Position numbers and translations under genes: made by a program. From NCBI GenBank assembly GCA_902516825.1, contig CABXZZ010000006.1:1-46059 (forward strand): DNA of 46,059 nucleotides, read 5' to 3'. The first letter of the stretch is position 1. The number at the start of each line of letters is the position of its first letter. Positions 1 to 12,310 of the stretch are shown piece by piece. The DNA is from an uncultured SAR116 cluster alpha proteobacterium (GTDB taxonomy: Bacteria; Pseudomonadota; Alphaproteobacteria; Puniceispirillales; Puniceispirillaceae). The notes beneath the pieces were generated by a model that was given only the letters and a program-made list of their open reading frames with translations, was not told where the DNA came from and did not search any database.

Positions 1-1329
1 TTGTCGATCATATAAAGCATCGAGGTTGGTTTCATAATCATTAACCTTAGCAAGCTCAACAATGTAATCAATAACCTTTTCCTCAAACAAAGGTCCAGCA
101 AGCTGCTGAGTTGCTTCCGGATTTTTTTCATAATATTCCGCAATCTGTTTTTCTTGACCTGGATTATTCCTTGCCTGTTCAAAAATTGCGCGTTTAGTGT
201 CTTCTTCAGATACTTTTATGTTATTAGAACGACCTATCTCGGTGAGCATTAATCCCAACCTTACTCTTCTAATTGCTATCATTCGCGCCTCTTCCTTCGA
301 AGCTTCATCGAGGCCGTCATCAGCAGCATGATCGTGATCGTTTGCATGTTTATCTTCGATCCCCTGCTCTGATTTCATAGAACCAGCAACAACGTCATAT
401 TCAGAAGAAAGTAATGTTGGCGGCACATCAAAATCGGCCCGTTCATTTAATTGATCCAGTATATTCTTCTTTAGCATTTGACGTAATGCTGGCTGATGCT
501 GTGAGCTCATTTGGTTTCGAACTGCCTCTTCCAAAGCTGACAGTTTTTCGAAACCCAACTTTTCGGCAAGTGCGTCATCTAATGCAGGCTCCGCCTTGGT
601 TTGAACTTTTTTTACAGTTACCGCAAAGACAGATAGTTTTCCAGCAAGGTGAGCAGCTTGATAATTCTCTGGAAAAGGGACATCAATGTTTATTTTATCG
701 TCTGCTTTTACGCCAACTAAACCACTTTCAAAGCCAGGAATAAATGAATTGCTGCCAAGTTCTAATGAGTGGTCTTGTGCAGTGCCACCTTCAAAAGGTA
801 CACCATTAATGGAACCTTCAAAATCAATCACAACAACATCACCAAGAGCAGCCTTATAACTTTTTTTCGCTTCCATGGTTGGGCTATTTTCCGACGCAAT
901 TCGCTGCATAGTATCACTGACTTCTTTCTCATCTAGCGGCAATGTCGGTCTCTCGATTGATAAAGCGGAAATATCTGGTAATTCAATTTCTGGCAGGATT
1001 TCGCATTTTAACTTAGCTTCAAGATCACTTCCATCTTCGTATGCTGTGATATCCAGAGAAGGCTGACTTGCGAGGTTCAAATTATTATTTTCTATTGCTT
1101 CACGTGCCGCTTCATCAAGCATGGTTTGTATTACCTCTCCCTTGGATTGCTCTCCATACCTTGCTTTTACGACAGAGATAGGAACTTTCCCTGGACGAAA
1201 ACCAGGCATTTTCACCTGTTTGGAAATCTCATTTAATTTAGTGTCCACACGTGCTCCAATATCGACGGCGTTAATTGCAATCTTGAACTCACGGGCAAGA
1301 CCTTCATTAAGTGACAATGTAATTTCCAT
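1..1329 (-). CDS. tig: Trigger factor (peptidyl-prolyl isomerase/chaperone), C-terminus truncated by window edge
   Basis: Minus-strand translation from the ATG at 1329 gives MEITLSLNEGLAREFKIAINAVDIGARVDTKLNEISKQVKMPGFRPGKVPISVVKARYGEQ; the KMPGFRPGKVP motif is diagnostic. Missing from the ORF track because it runs off the left edge. Confidence 0.95.
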   Translation of the reverse strand, partial: MEITLSLNEGLAREFKIAINAVDIGARVDTKLNEISKQVKMPGFRPGKVPISVVKARYGEQSKGEVIQTMLDEAAREAIENNNLNLASQPSLDITAYEDGSDLEAKLKCEILPEIELPDISALSIERPTLPLDEKEVSDTMQRIASENSPTMEAKKSYKAALGDVVVIDFEGSINGVPFEGGTAQDHSLELGSNSFIPGFESGLVGVKADDKINIDVPFPENYQAAHLAGKLSVFAVTVKKVQTKAEPALDDALAEKLGFEKLSALEEAVRNQMSSQHQPALRQMLKKNILDQLNERADFDVPPTLLSSEYDVVAGSMKSEQGIEDKHANDHDHAADDGLDEASKEEARMIAIRRVRLGLMLTEIGRSNNIKVSEEDTKRAIFEQARNNPGQEKQIAEYYEKNPEATQQLAGPLFEEKVIDYIVELAKVNDYETNLDALYDRQ

Positions 1330-1427
1330 GCTCTATATTTCCTATTTTGTTTCAAGCGCGCCTGTGATTGCAATTCTGACCAACAATTTGGCTGCGAAAG
1401 ATGTTTTTATTTTACACACCTTCAGCT

Positions 1428-1512
1428 TGGTGCGGGCGGAGGGACTTGAACCCCCACATCGTAAGATACCAGAACCTAAATCTGGCGCGTCTACCAATTT
1501 CGCCACGCCCGC
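1428..1512 (-). tRNA. tRNA-Leu (anticodon UAG), CCA encoded
   Basis: Reverse complement GCGGGCGTGGCGAAATTGGTAGACGCGCCAGATTTAGGTTCTGG...GGGGGTTCAAGTCCCTCCGCCCGCACCA folds as a class II tRNA; anticodon loop TTTAGGT. Confidence 0.95.
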
Positions 1513-1695
1513 ACTGACAACAACAAAGCATCGCTACAAAATTAACATCGCTTCGTCAACATCAATAACGCATACCGCACTAAATTGTGGTTAGAATTTC
1601 ATTATTATTACTTTTTTTACTTTCAATGACGATAATGCTTGCGATTTTGTTTCAAATACCAACGGCCCATCTTAAGTACGATAATAAGCAGATGA

Positions 1696-1773
1696 TGGGG
1701 CGAGTGACCGGATTTGAACCGGCGACATCCAATACCACAAACTGGCGCTCTAACCAACTGAGCTACACCCGCC
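1696..1773 (-). tRNA. tRNA-His (anticodon GUG) with encoded G-1, C73 and CCA
   Basis: Reverse complement G-GCGGGTG-TAGCTCAGTTGGTTAGAGC-GCCAGTTTGTGGTATTGG...GCCGGTTCAAATCCGGT-CACTCGC-C-CCA; cloverleaf complete, anticodon loop TTGTGGT. Confidence 0.95.
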
Positions 1774-2005
1774 ATCAACATCTGATTGCATCTCTACAAA
1801 CTATCTCAAAGGTTAATACAGCAATAGAATTTTTGTTGCAACACCCTATCATTATAGATGATATAGATTAAATACAAAATGAGTCGAAACTAAGTTCAGA
1901 AAGTCGAGAGGCAGCGATGAATCAAAAAAAATTAACAAAAAATAACCATGAAAAATTTATTTTGAGTGTTTGGATACGTAAATCAAAGAAGTGTGAGGCA
2001 TAATA

Positions 2006-3172
2006 TTGCTCAATGAAAATCTCTTTGATCTCGGTACAGAGACTGCATTCAGCGTTCTTGCTAGAGCAGGAGCGCTAGAAAAAGCGGGATGTTCGATCAT
2101 AAATCTTGGAATAGGACAGCCAGATTTTAGCACCCCTGATCATATTGTTGAAGCTGGCATCAAAGCACTCAAAGATGGTGCCCATGGCTACACCCCTTCT
2201 ATGGGCCTTATTTCTTTACGAGAGGCTGTTTTGCGTGATTTATCCAGTCGTTACGGATATTGTCCCCCCATTAGCCGAATACAGATCACACCTGGCGGCA
2301 AACCTGTTATATTTATGGCAGCGATGATTTATGGCGGCAAAGATAAGGAAATTATATTACCTGATCCCAGTTTTCCCATTTATAAGTCATCAGTAGCCTA
2401 TTCTGGCGCGAAGCCAATCACCTATGGTCTGAGTGAAAAAAATGGATTTGCATTTGACGCAGATGAGATTTTGAGCAAAATCACAAGCCGTACAAGTATG
2501 ATTATAATCAATTCGCCCCATAATCCCACTGGTGGTGTAACGTCTCCGCTTGAGATTAAAAAACTAGTAGACGGATTGCAAAGTTATCCATCAATTACGT
2601 TATTTTCAGATGAAATTTATGATAGATTTGTGTTTGAAAATCTGCCACATTCTCTTCTTTCCTATCCCGAAATTCAAGACAGGCTAATCATTTTGAATGG
2701 CTGGTCAAAAACTTATGCAATGACAGGGTGGCGCATCGGTTTTGGTATTTGGCCGGAACAAAGCGTTGAATTTGCAGATAAAATTGGTGTAAATTACCAT
2801 TCCTGCGTCAACGCCGCTACTCAACATGCTGCTCAAGCGGCCACAACTGGAGATCAGAAATGTGTTGAGAATATGCGAGTAGCATTTAAACGCCGAGCGA
2901 AATTAATAACGGAAAATTTGAATAATATAACTGGAATTAACTGCCAGTTGCCAGGAGGCGCTTTTTACGCTTTCCCAAATATAACAGGTCTTGAGCTTGC
3001 CTCAGATGATATACAAAACAAACTACTTGATCACTATGGCGTTGCAAGTCTGGCAGGAACAGCTTTCGGGGATAATGGCGAGGGTTATCTTAGGCTTTCC
3101 TCTGCAAATTCAGATGAATTTTTAATAAAAGCTTGCAAAATAATAGAAGAGCTTGCAAACGGTCAACGGTAA
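2006..3172 (+). CDS. Pyridoxal phosphate-dependent class I/II aminotransferase (aspartate aminotransferase-like), TTG start
   Basis: NLGIGQPDFSTPDHI, NSPHNPTGG, SDEIYDRFVF and NGWSKTYAMTGWRIGF motifs. In-frame stop TGA at 1994-1996 supports TTG at 2006 as the start; GAGG upstream. Confidence 0.9.
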   Translation: MLNENLFDLGTETAFSVLARAGALEKAGCSIINLGIGQPDFSTPDHIVEAGIKALKDGAHGYTPSMGLISLREAVLRDLSSRYGYCPPISRIQITPGGKPVIFMAAMIYGGKDKEIILPDPSFPIYKSSVAYSGAKPITYGLSEKNGFAFDADEILSKITSRTSMIIINSPHNPTGGVTSPLEIKKLVDGLQSYPSITLFSDEIYDRFVFENLPHSLLSYPEIQDRLIILNGWSKTYAMTGWRIGFGIWPEQSVEFADKIGVNYHSCVNAATQHAAQAATTGDQKCVENMRVAFKRRAKLITENLNNITGINCQLPGGAFYAFPNITGLELASDDIQNKLLDHYGVASLAGTAFGDNGEGYLRLSSANSDEFLIKACKIIEELANGQR

Positions 3173-3411
3173 ATATTGCATAAATTTTATGCAAAAACTG
3201 AAATATTTACCCCACTACTTGTGAGATAGTTGCATGTTGAGATTGGAGTAGCTATTCCATACGTTTATTTGTTTTGGTGGGTTTAAAAACAAGATCCAAC
3301 AACCTTGATACTGCCTTTGGAATTTAGGAAGGTGCATGGTCACTAAAACTGGTCACAAACATCGTGCTACTCACAGCAAACTAAGTGAGATGGTGTATTT
3401 ATCGTACTTAA

Positions 3412-3768
<357 letters not shown>

Positions 3769-3867
3769 CTTTCCAATGGTTATATTTAACTAATCACGTG
3801 GGAAGAAAAAGATAGATACGTGTATATATTATACAAACCTTTAAAACATGGAATGAAAGGATTCAAA

Positions 3868-5277
3868 ATGTCAGATGTAAAAAAAATAATGGAAATGATA
3901 AAAGAAAACGACGTCTCATACGTGGATGTTCGTTTTACAGATCCTCGTGGTAAAATGCAACATTTATCGCAACATGTAGACACTATCGACGAAGAGTCAT
4001 TGGAACAGGGTTTTATGTTTGATGGCTCATCCATAGCTGGCTGGAAAGCCATTAATGAATCAGATATGTTACTTAAACCTGATCTCTATCGAGCATTTAT
4101 GGACCCATTTTTTGCGCAGCCAACTTTAGCGCTTTTTTGTGACGTGCTAGAGCCATCATCAGGCCAGCCATATTCTCGAGACCCACGCTCGACGGCCAAA
4201 GCGGCGATAGCTCACATGGAATTTACAGGTGTTGCCGACAAAGCTTTCTTTGGACCGGAAGCTGAATTTTTCTTGTTCGAAGACGTAAAGATGGAAGTAT
4301 CAATGAATCGAGGATATTATGAAGTCGATTCATCAGAGGGTCCGTACAACAGCGCTAAAAGCTACGATGAGGGAAATCTTGGACATCGCCCCGGAATAAA
4401 GGGTGGATATTTCCCGGTGCCACCAGTTGATTCTGGCCAGGATGTGCGAAGTGAAATGCTGTCCGTTATGGCAGACATGGGTGTTCCAGTGGAAAAGCAT
4501 CACCACGAGGTTGCACCATCTCAGCATGAATTAGGAATGAAATTTGGCGAGTTGGTTGAAACTGCTGATAACCTACAACTATACAAATATTCTGTGCAGC
4601 AGGTCGCTAATGCTTATGGCCTTTCTGCGACTTTTATGCCAAAACCTATCGCGGGTGACAATGGATCAGGCATGCACGTGCATCAATCGTTATGGACTGA
4701 AGACAAGCCGTTATTTGCCGGTAATTCCTATGCTGATTTATCAGAAAGCGCGTTATTTTATATAGGCGGTATCATTAAGCATGCAAAAGCTCTAAACGCT
4801 TTTACAAACCCTTCAACAAATTCGTATAAGAGACTTATTCCCGGTTACGAAGCGCCGGTATTACTCGCTTACTCAGCACGAAATCGTTCGGCATCATGCA
4901 GGATTCCTTTTGTTTCAAGTCCTAATGGAAAGCGTGTTGAAGTGCGCTTCCCAGATGCAATGGCAAACCCTTACCTCGCATTTTCTGCGATGCTCATGGC
5001 TGGCCTTGATGGCATTAAAAATAAAATCCATCCTGGCGATGCTATGGATAAAGATTTATATGATTTACCTGCGGAAGAGCTTGAACAAATCCCAACTGTT
5101 TGTGGTTCTCTGCGAGAGGCACTTGAGAGCCTAAACTCTGACAGAGCGTTTTTAACAGATGGAGATGTTTTCACAAATGAGCAAATAGACGGCTACATTG
5201 AACTCAAAATGGAAGATGTTATCAATCTTGAGCACACACCTTCCCCAATTGAATTTAAAATGTATTACTCTTTATAA
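3868..5277 (+). CDS. glnA: Glutamine synthetase type I
   Basis: MSDVKKIMEMIKENDVSYVDVRFTDPRGKMQH...MFDGSSIAGW...NGSGMHVHQSLW; adenylylation-type Tyr in DLYDLPAEE. Track start 3820 is probably too far upstream. Confidence 0.97.
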   Translation: MSDVKKIMEMIKENDVSYVDVRFTDPRGKMQHLSQHVDTIDEESLEQGFMFDGSSIAGWKAINESDMLLKPDLYRAFMDPFFAQPTLALFCDVLEPSSGQPYSRDPRSTAKAAIAHMEFTGVADKAFFGPEAEFFLFEDVKMEVSMNRGYYEVDSSEGPYNSAKSYDEGNLGHRPGIKGGYFPVPPVDSGQDVRSEMLSVMADMGVPVEKHHHEVAPSQHELGMKFGELVETADNLQLYKYSVQQVANAYGLSATFMPKPIAGDNGSGMHVHQSLWTEDKPLFAGNSYADLSESALFYIGGIIKHAKALNAFTNPSTNSYKRLIPGYEAPVLLAYSARNRSASCRIPFVSSPNGKRVEVRFPDAMANPYLAFSAMLMAGLDGIKNKIHPGDAMDKDLYDLPAEELEQIPTVCGSLREALESLNSDRAFLTDGDVFTNEQIDGYIELKMEDVINLEHTPSPIEFKMYYSL

Positions 5278-5308
5278 AATCTGTTGACCCTCTTATAAAT
5301 TTGAAAAA

Positions 5309-5340
5309 ACTTCGGAAACGGCTTTTCGGAGTTTTTTTTT
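5309..5340 (+). terminator. Rho-independent terminator after glnA
   Basis: ACTTCGGAA-ACGGCT-TTTCGGAGT stem followed by a run of T. Confidence 0.85.
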
Positions 5341-5447
5341 ATACTTTTTTAGCCACTTTACTATATATTGTATTTGTAATTAACCTTCCAATACAAAATC
5401 CATTATGTCATTAAATAGACAATAAATGTAAATGGAGTTACTCATAA

Positions 5448-7433
<1,986 letters not shown>

Positions 7434-7450
7434 CAAGATATAAAGGCAAG

Positions 7451-8146
7451 CTATACCCTGCTTATAAGCTTTATTATGGTATCGGTCACTTCACCAGGTG
7501 CTTCCATAGACGTCAAATGACCTATACCAGACAAAACAGTCAAATTAGATTTTTCAAACAATCCGTGAAGCTCTTTTGCAAGGGAAGGAGGCGTTAATTG
7601 ATCCAACTCCCCCACGAGAATTTCAACCGGCATTTTTGCAGCGCTAGCAAACGGCCTAAAATCTGGTCTCCCGATAATTGCCTTTTGTTGAAGGGTAAAA
7701 TTTGTTTGACCAACCTCTGCTGCCATATCCATCACATCTTGCACTAGCGCCTCTTTATTTAATGCCTCAGCTGACAGCAAGCTTGGCAAGAGACGAGGGG
7801 TAACTCCTTTAAATTTACCTAATTTTGATAATTCAATCAGTACCTCTCGCTGTTGTTTTTTTTCATTTGTATCAGCTCTACCGCTGGTTGAAAATAAACC
7901 CATCGCATCCACCTTTTCAGGTGCTAGATGCGCAACCATCTGGGCAACGTATCCGCCCATTGACAAGCCACAAATAACGAAATTCGACTTTTGCTTTGAT
8001 ATAATCCCCCGTGCCATTTCAGCTATGCTATTAACACCCAGAGTATTCGCAACTTCGATTTCATAATGGTTATGGAGTGCGCTTATTTGCTTTTCAAATA
8101 ACCGCTTGGTGCATAAGAGCCCAGGAACAAGAATTAATTTTGTCAT
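7451..8146 (-). CDS. Alpha/beta hydrolase
   Basis: MTKLILVPGLLCTKRLFEKQ, nucleophile elbow CGLSMGGYVAQMVA, GELDQLTPPSLAKEL, SGIGHLTSMEAPGEV. Confidence 0.85.
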   Translation of the reverse strand: MTKLILVPGLLCTKRLFEKQISALHNHYEIEVANTLGVNSIAEMARGIISKQKSNFVICGLSMGGYVAQMVAHLAPEKVDAMGLFSTSGRADTNEKKQQREVLIELSKLGKFKGVTPRLLPSLLSAEALNKEALVQDVMDMAAEVGQTNFTLQQKAIIGRPDFRPFASAAKMPVEILVGELDQLTPPSLAKELHGLFEKSNLTVLSGIGHLTSMEAPGEVTDTIIKLISRV

Positions 8147-8305
8147 AAAAATTTTCCTGGATTTTAAAGAATACTATTTTAGTCATCAAAACAAGCGTAT
8201 CCGTTGCTTGACCAACATGATACAATTAGAGTATTAAGGGCACAATAAATTAATAGTATTATTCGAAAATCTCGTAATATTTAACCTTTTTTTGGGAAAA
8301 ATACA

Positions 8306-9643
8306 ATCTCAACTTTTTTTAGCGAACTTGGTCTTAGCAAAGAATTATGCAACGCTGTATCCGAATTGGGATATGAGACCGCTACCCCGATACAAGAGAA
8401 AGCAATTCCTATTATCCTGATGGGCCGAGATGTGATGGGATCTGCTCAGACAGGTACTGGAAAAACGGCCTCATTCACCCTACCTATGATTGATATCCTA
8501 AACTCAGGAATAGCTAAGGCGCGGATGCCACGCTCATTAATTCTTGCCCCTACTCGCGAACTTGCTGCGCAAGTGGCAGAATCATTTGAAAAGTTTTCTG
8601 TAAATCATGTGCTTTCAATGGCTTTATTGATTGGGGGCGTAAGCTTTTCTGATCAGGAAGTCGCCCTTGAAAAGGGTGTAGACGTACTTATTGCTACTCC
8701 CGGAAGATTACTTGACCATTTTGAGCGTGGAAAAGTACTTCTTCAAGATGTAAAAATTCTTGTTATCGACGAAGCGGATAGAATGCTCGATATGGGTTTT
8801 ATTCCAGATGTTGAGCGGATTGTCTCACTAATACCTAGAATACGACAAACTCTCTTTTTCTCGGCTACCCTGTCTGACGAAATACATAAAATTGGGGATA
8901 AATTTGTTTTAAACCCCAAGATAGTTGAAGTTGCACGTGTTGCGCAGACAGCATCCACTATCACTCAATATGTATGCAATACAACCCCAAAATTTAAGCA
9001 AGCTCAATTACGCAAATTGTTTGAAGAGGAGCCGATAAATAATGCAGTCATTTTTTGTAATCGCAAAAAAGATATTTCTTCTTTAGTCGGAGCGCTCAAG
9101 AAACATCAATTTAATGTTGCTGCATTGCATGGTGATATGGCGCAATCTGCTAGACTTGCCGCACTCAAAGCATTTAAGGATGGGGAAACCAAATACCTTA
9201 TCGCATCTGACGTTGCTGCTCGCGGGCTTGACATTCCCACTGTAAGTCATGTTTTTAATTATGATGTTCCATCAAATGCGGAAGATTATGTTCACCGCAT
9301 CGGAAGGACTGGACGTGCTGGAAGAACTGGACGTGCCTTTACGCTTGTAGCAACAAGTGATGATAAGAAAAATCTATCAACCATTGAGCAGCTAATCTCT
9401 TTAGCAATACCTGAACATGCAAGTGATATTTCTAACACTAGAACCAGTGAAACTAACGTTCTTCCCAAACAAACTGCACCAGCTGAACATAGCCCACAAG
9501 TTAAGCGAGAGACAGCAAAAGATAAACAAAGTGTTGCCCATAGGACTAATATACTTTCTCGCAACAATGAAAAACGACCTCCAGCTTGGACTGGCGGTAA
9601 TAACTTTGATCATCCAGAGACAATACCAGCGTTTTTAAGGTAG
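8306..9643 (+). CDS. DEAD-box ATP-dependent RNA helicase (RhlE-like); start codon uncertain
   Basis: GYETATPIQEKAIP (Q motif), SAQTGTGKTASF, PTRELAAQV, VIDEADRMLDMGF, FFSATL, HRIGRTGRAGRTGRAF. In-frame homology-like N-terminus ISTFFSELGLSKELCNAVSELGYE starts before the TTG at 8366; start placed provisionally at ATC 8306. Confidence 0.9.
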   Translation: MSTFFSELGLSKELCNAVSELGYETATPIQEKAIPIILMGRDVMGSAQTGTGKTASFTLPMIDILNSGIAKARMPRSLILAPTRELAAQVAESFEKFSVNHVLSMALLIGGVSFSDQEVALEKGVDVLIATPGRLLDHFERGKVLLQDVKILVIDEADRMLDMGFIPDVERIVSLIPRIRQTLFFSATLSDEIHKIGDKFVLNPKIVEVARVAQTASTITQYVCNTTPKFKQAQLRKLFEEEPINNAVIFCNRKKDISSLVGALKKHQFNVAALHGDMAQSARLAALKAFKDGETKYLIASDVAARGLDIPTVSHVFNYDVPSNAEDYVHRIGRTGRAGRTGRAFTLVATSDDKKNLSTIEQLISLAIPEHASDISNTRTSETNVLPKQTAPAEHSPQVKRETAKDKQSVAHRTNILSRNNEKRPPAWTGGNNFDHPETIPAFLR

Positions 9644-9688
9644 CACACTTAAAATAAATAACTCCATATTATTGGAATAAAATTGTTT

Positions 9689-12307
9689 CTACTGCTTAAT
9701 TGAACTAAGAGATTTCTGCACGACTTCCGCTAGGTCAGGAGACAAGGTGTTTTCGTTTAAATTTTTTAGAACTTGTACCATCAAATTTTGTCTATCTTCT
9801 ATAATGTTTCCAAATCTAGTGAGAGGTAGTGCGAGTCTAGCTGATATCTGCGGATTATTTTTATCCAGTAATAATAGTTGTTCCGCCAAAAACCTGTAAC
9901 CGGTGCCATCATCTGCATGAAAATGGACAGGATTGCCACTTGCAAACCCTCCAATAACGCTCCGAAGCTTATTTGGATTGTCTGCATCAAATAAAGGATG
10001 TCTCATTAATTCTTTACATTTTTCAGTCGTTCCAGCAACGATTGAGCTTGCCTGCCACAAAAACCAATTTTCCATTACTAATGGGTGCGATTTCCAGTTA
10101 TCGTGAAATTGTTGCAATGCTAGCCCGCGATTGGGAATATCGACATTATTTAGGGCAGTTAGGGCTCCCTTAACAAGGGTCATATTGGGATTTGAGGCTT
10201 GTTCTAAGGCTAGAGATTGCGCAAGCTCAATATCTGCCAATACTCCCCATGCTAATATCTGATTATGCAAACTTCTTCCGGAGGCATCTAAAACACCTAA
10301 ATCAACAACCGACATTTCTAACTGACTAAGAAGAAACCCGCTTATATTCTTCGCAATACGTTTTACAACATTCTGCTTTGCAAAAAATACAATTGGGGGA
10401 TCTGGATGTACTACTTCAGCCAATAAAATTGACTGGCTTGGAGGAATTAGCAAAAGAGCTTTAAAAGCATCATTGAATTTTTCACTTTCTATTGATTTAA
10501 GCAACGCTTCAGATAATTGCATTTCCAATAATACATTTTGTCTACCCATATATGCTTCAGAAATAACTTTATTGTATAATATTTGCGCTACATCCCAGAT
10601 TACAAAAGGATCTGTATCGAAGGATAGAAGATGTAAATATTCTTCAATTGAAAGATCATCATGAAGTTTAATAGGAGCGGAGAATCCTCGCAAGAGAGAA
10701 GGAGTTGCAACATTTAAGTCTTTTGATTTTGATTTCTCCGATGCCTGGATCTTTAGCCGTGTTTCTTCACTATTAAGGACAATCATAGGCTCAATACCCA
10801 CCTGCAGTCCGTTCACAACAAGTGAAAGTGGCTCTCCTGATTTATCAATCATCGAAAATCGGAATGGTATCGGCAACACTTTATAGTCAGAGCAGGCATT
10901 TTCTGGTTTTTTCTGAACCATTAAGATTTCTAAATCAGACCCTTTTTTTTCTCTATTAACATAAACATTGGGCGTACCGGATTGTTGATACCAATGCGAA
11001 AATTCCGATAAATCAGAATTATTTGCATCCTCCATTGCTGATAGAAAATCATCGCAGGTAACCGCATTTCCATCATGCCTATCAAAATAAAGATCAATGC
11101 CTTTACGGAAGCCATCTTTGCCAAAAAGACTTGCTAGCATCCTGACGACTTCTGCTCCTTTTTCATAAATTGTGGGCGTGTAGAAGTTATTAATTTCCGA
11201 GTAACTATCAGGGCGTATCGGATGCGACATCGGGCTTGCATCCTCGGGAAACTGGACTGAACGCAACAAACTAACATCTTCAATTCGTTTAACTGAGTTA
11301 TCATGCAGGTCAGCTGTAAAACATTGATCTCGGTAAACCGTTAATCCCTCTTTTAAGGTTAATTGAAACCAATCACGACAAGTCACTCTGTTCCCTGTCC
11401 AGTTGTGAAAATATTCGTGTGCAATGATGGATTCAACACGCAATAAATCGGCATCACTAGCAGTTTTTTCATCCGCTAATACAAACTTACTATTAAAAAT
11501 ATTTAGGCCCTTATTTTCCATGGCCCCCATATTAAAATGACTTACAGCAACAATTTGAAATAAATCAAGGTCATATTCTAGGCCATAAGATTGTTCATCC
11601 CACTTCATTGATTTCTTTAGTGAATCCATTGCGTGAGAACAGAGATGAGCGTTGTTGTGCTCTACATAGATATGCAGGTTAACAACCTTTCCAGAAACGG
11701 TGGTAAAGATATCCTGCACCAGTTCTAAATCACCAGCCACAAGAGCAAATAAGTAACTAGGTTTTGGAAACGGATCATGCCATTCCGCAAAATGTCTGTC
11801 ACCTTCAAGCCTGCCAGAAGATATTAAATTACCATTACTTAGAAGATTTTTATAGCTAACATCCGCTTCGATCCTAGTCGTAAATATGCTCATCATATCT
11901 GGTCTATCGGGATAGTAAAAAATACGTCTGAAACCCTCAGGTTCACACTGAGTACAAAGCATATCACCTGATTTATATAAACCCTCCAATGCCTTGTTTT
12001 CATGAGGTTTACAGATTGTTACAACTTCAATATCATTCGAAGAATTGGGTAAATGAAGAACTATTGACTCACTTTGTTTTTGAATATCATTGATTTCTAG
12101 AAGCATCTCATTAATGAAAACTGCCTCTATTTCTAAGTCCTGTCCGTGTAGAATAAGAGGTTGAAGAGAGTTATCACCTGAAGGATGAACGTTCATTTTG
12201 ACAGTGGTTCTGGCGAATGTAGAATATAACTGAACAGTAAGATTAGTCGAGTTAACATGCCATCCTGTTGGGGCGTAAGCATCACGCTTGACCAGCATTT
12301 TATTCAT
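9689..12307 (-). CDS. pepN: Aminopeptidase N (M1 family)
   Basis: HFNMGAMENKGLNIFNSKFVLAD (GxMEN) and VESIIAHEYFHNWTGNRVTCRDWFQLTLKEGLT (HExxH-18-E) motifs; 872 aa. Confidence 0.96.
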   Translation of the reverse strand: MNKMLVKRDAYAPTGWHVNSTNLTVQLYSTFARTTVKMNVHPSGDNSLQPLILHGQDLEIEAVFINEMLLEINDIQKQSESIVLHLPNSSNDIEVVTICKPHENKALEGLYKSGDMLCTQCEPEGFRRIFYYPDRPDMMSIFTTRIEADVSYKNLLSNGNLISSGRLEGDRHFAEWHDPFPKPSYLFALVAGDLELVQDIFTTVSGKVVNLHIYVEHNNAHLCSHAMDSLKKSMKWDEQSYGLEYDLDLFQIVAVSHFNMGAMENKGLNIFNSKFVLADEKTASDADLLRVESIIAHEYFHNWTGNRVTCRDWFQLTLKEGLTVYRDQCFTADLHDNSVKRIEDVSLLRSVQFPEDASPMSHPIRPDSYSEINNFYTPTIYEKGAEVVRMLASLFGKDGFRKGIDLYFDRHDGNAVTCDDFLSAMEDANNSDLSEFSHWYQQSGTPNVYVNREKKGSDLEILMVQKKPENACSDYKVLPIPFRFSMIDKSGEPLSLVVNGLQVGIEPMIVLNSEETRLKIQASEKSKSKDLNVATPSLLRGFSAPIKLHDDLSIEEYLHLLSFDTDPFVIWDVAQILYNKVISEAYMGRQNVLLEMQLSEALLKSIESEKFNDAFKALLLIPPSQSILLAEVVHPDPPIVFFAKQNVVKRIAKNISGFLLSQLEMSVVDLGVLDASGRSLHNQILAWGVLADIELAQSLALEQASNPNMTLVKGALTALNNVDIPNRGLALQQFHDNWKSHPLVMENWFLWQASSIVAGTTEKCKELMRHPLFDADNPNKLRSVIGGFASGNPVHFHADDGTGYRFLAEQLLLLDKNNPQISARLALPLTRFGNIIEDRQNLMVQVLKNLNENTLSPDLAEVVQKSLSSIKQ

Positions 12308-12310
12308 TTT

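Noticed and set aside
414-1594. ORFs on the + strand at 414-743, 875-1066 and 1121-1594
   Set aside because: They lie antisense to trigger factor and across tRNA-Leu; the minus-strand reading is clearly Tig.
1587-1871. 94-aa + strand ORF
   Set aside because: Overlaps tRNA-His on the opposite strand; its GRVTGFEPATSNTTNW... text is the well-known spurious translation of antisense tRNA.
3176-3194. Hairpin TTGCATAA-ATT-TTATGCAA after the aminotransferase
   Set aside because: Short AT-rich stem without a following T-tract; too weak to call a terminator.
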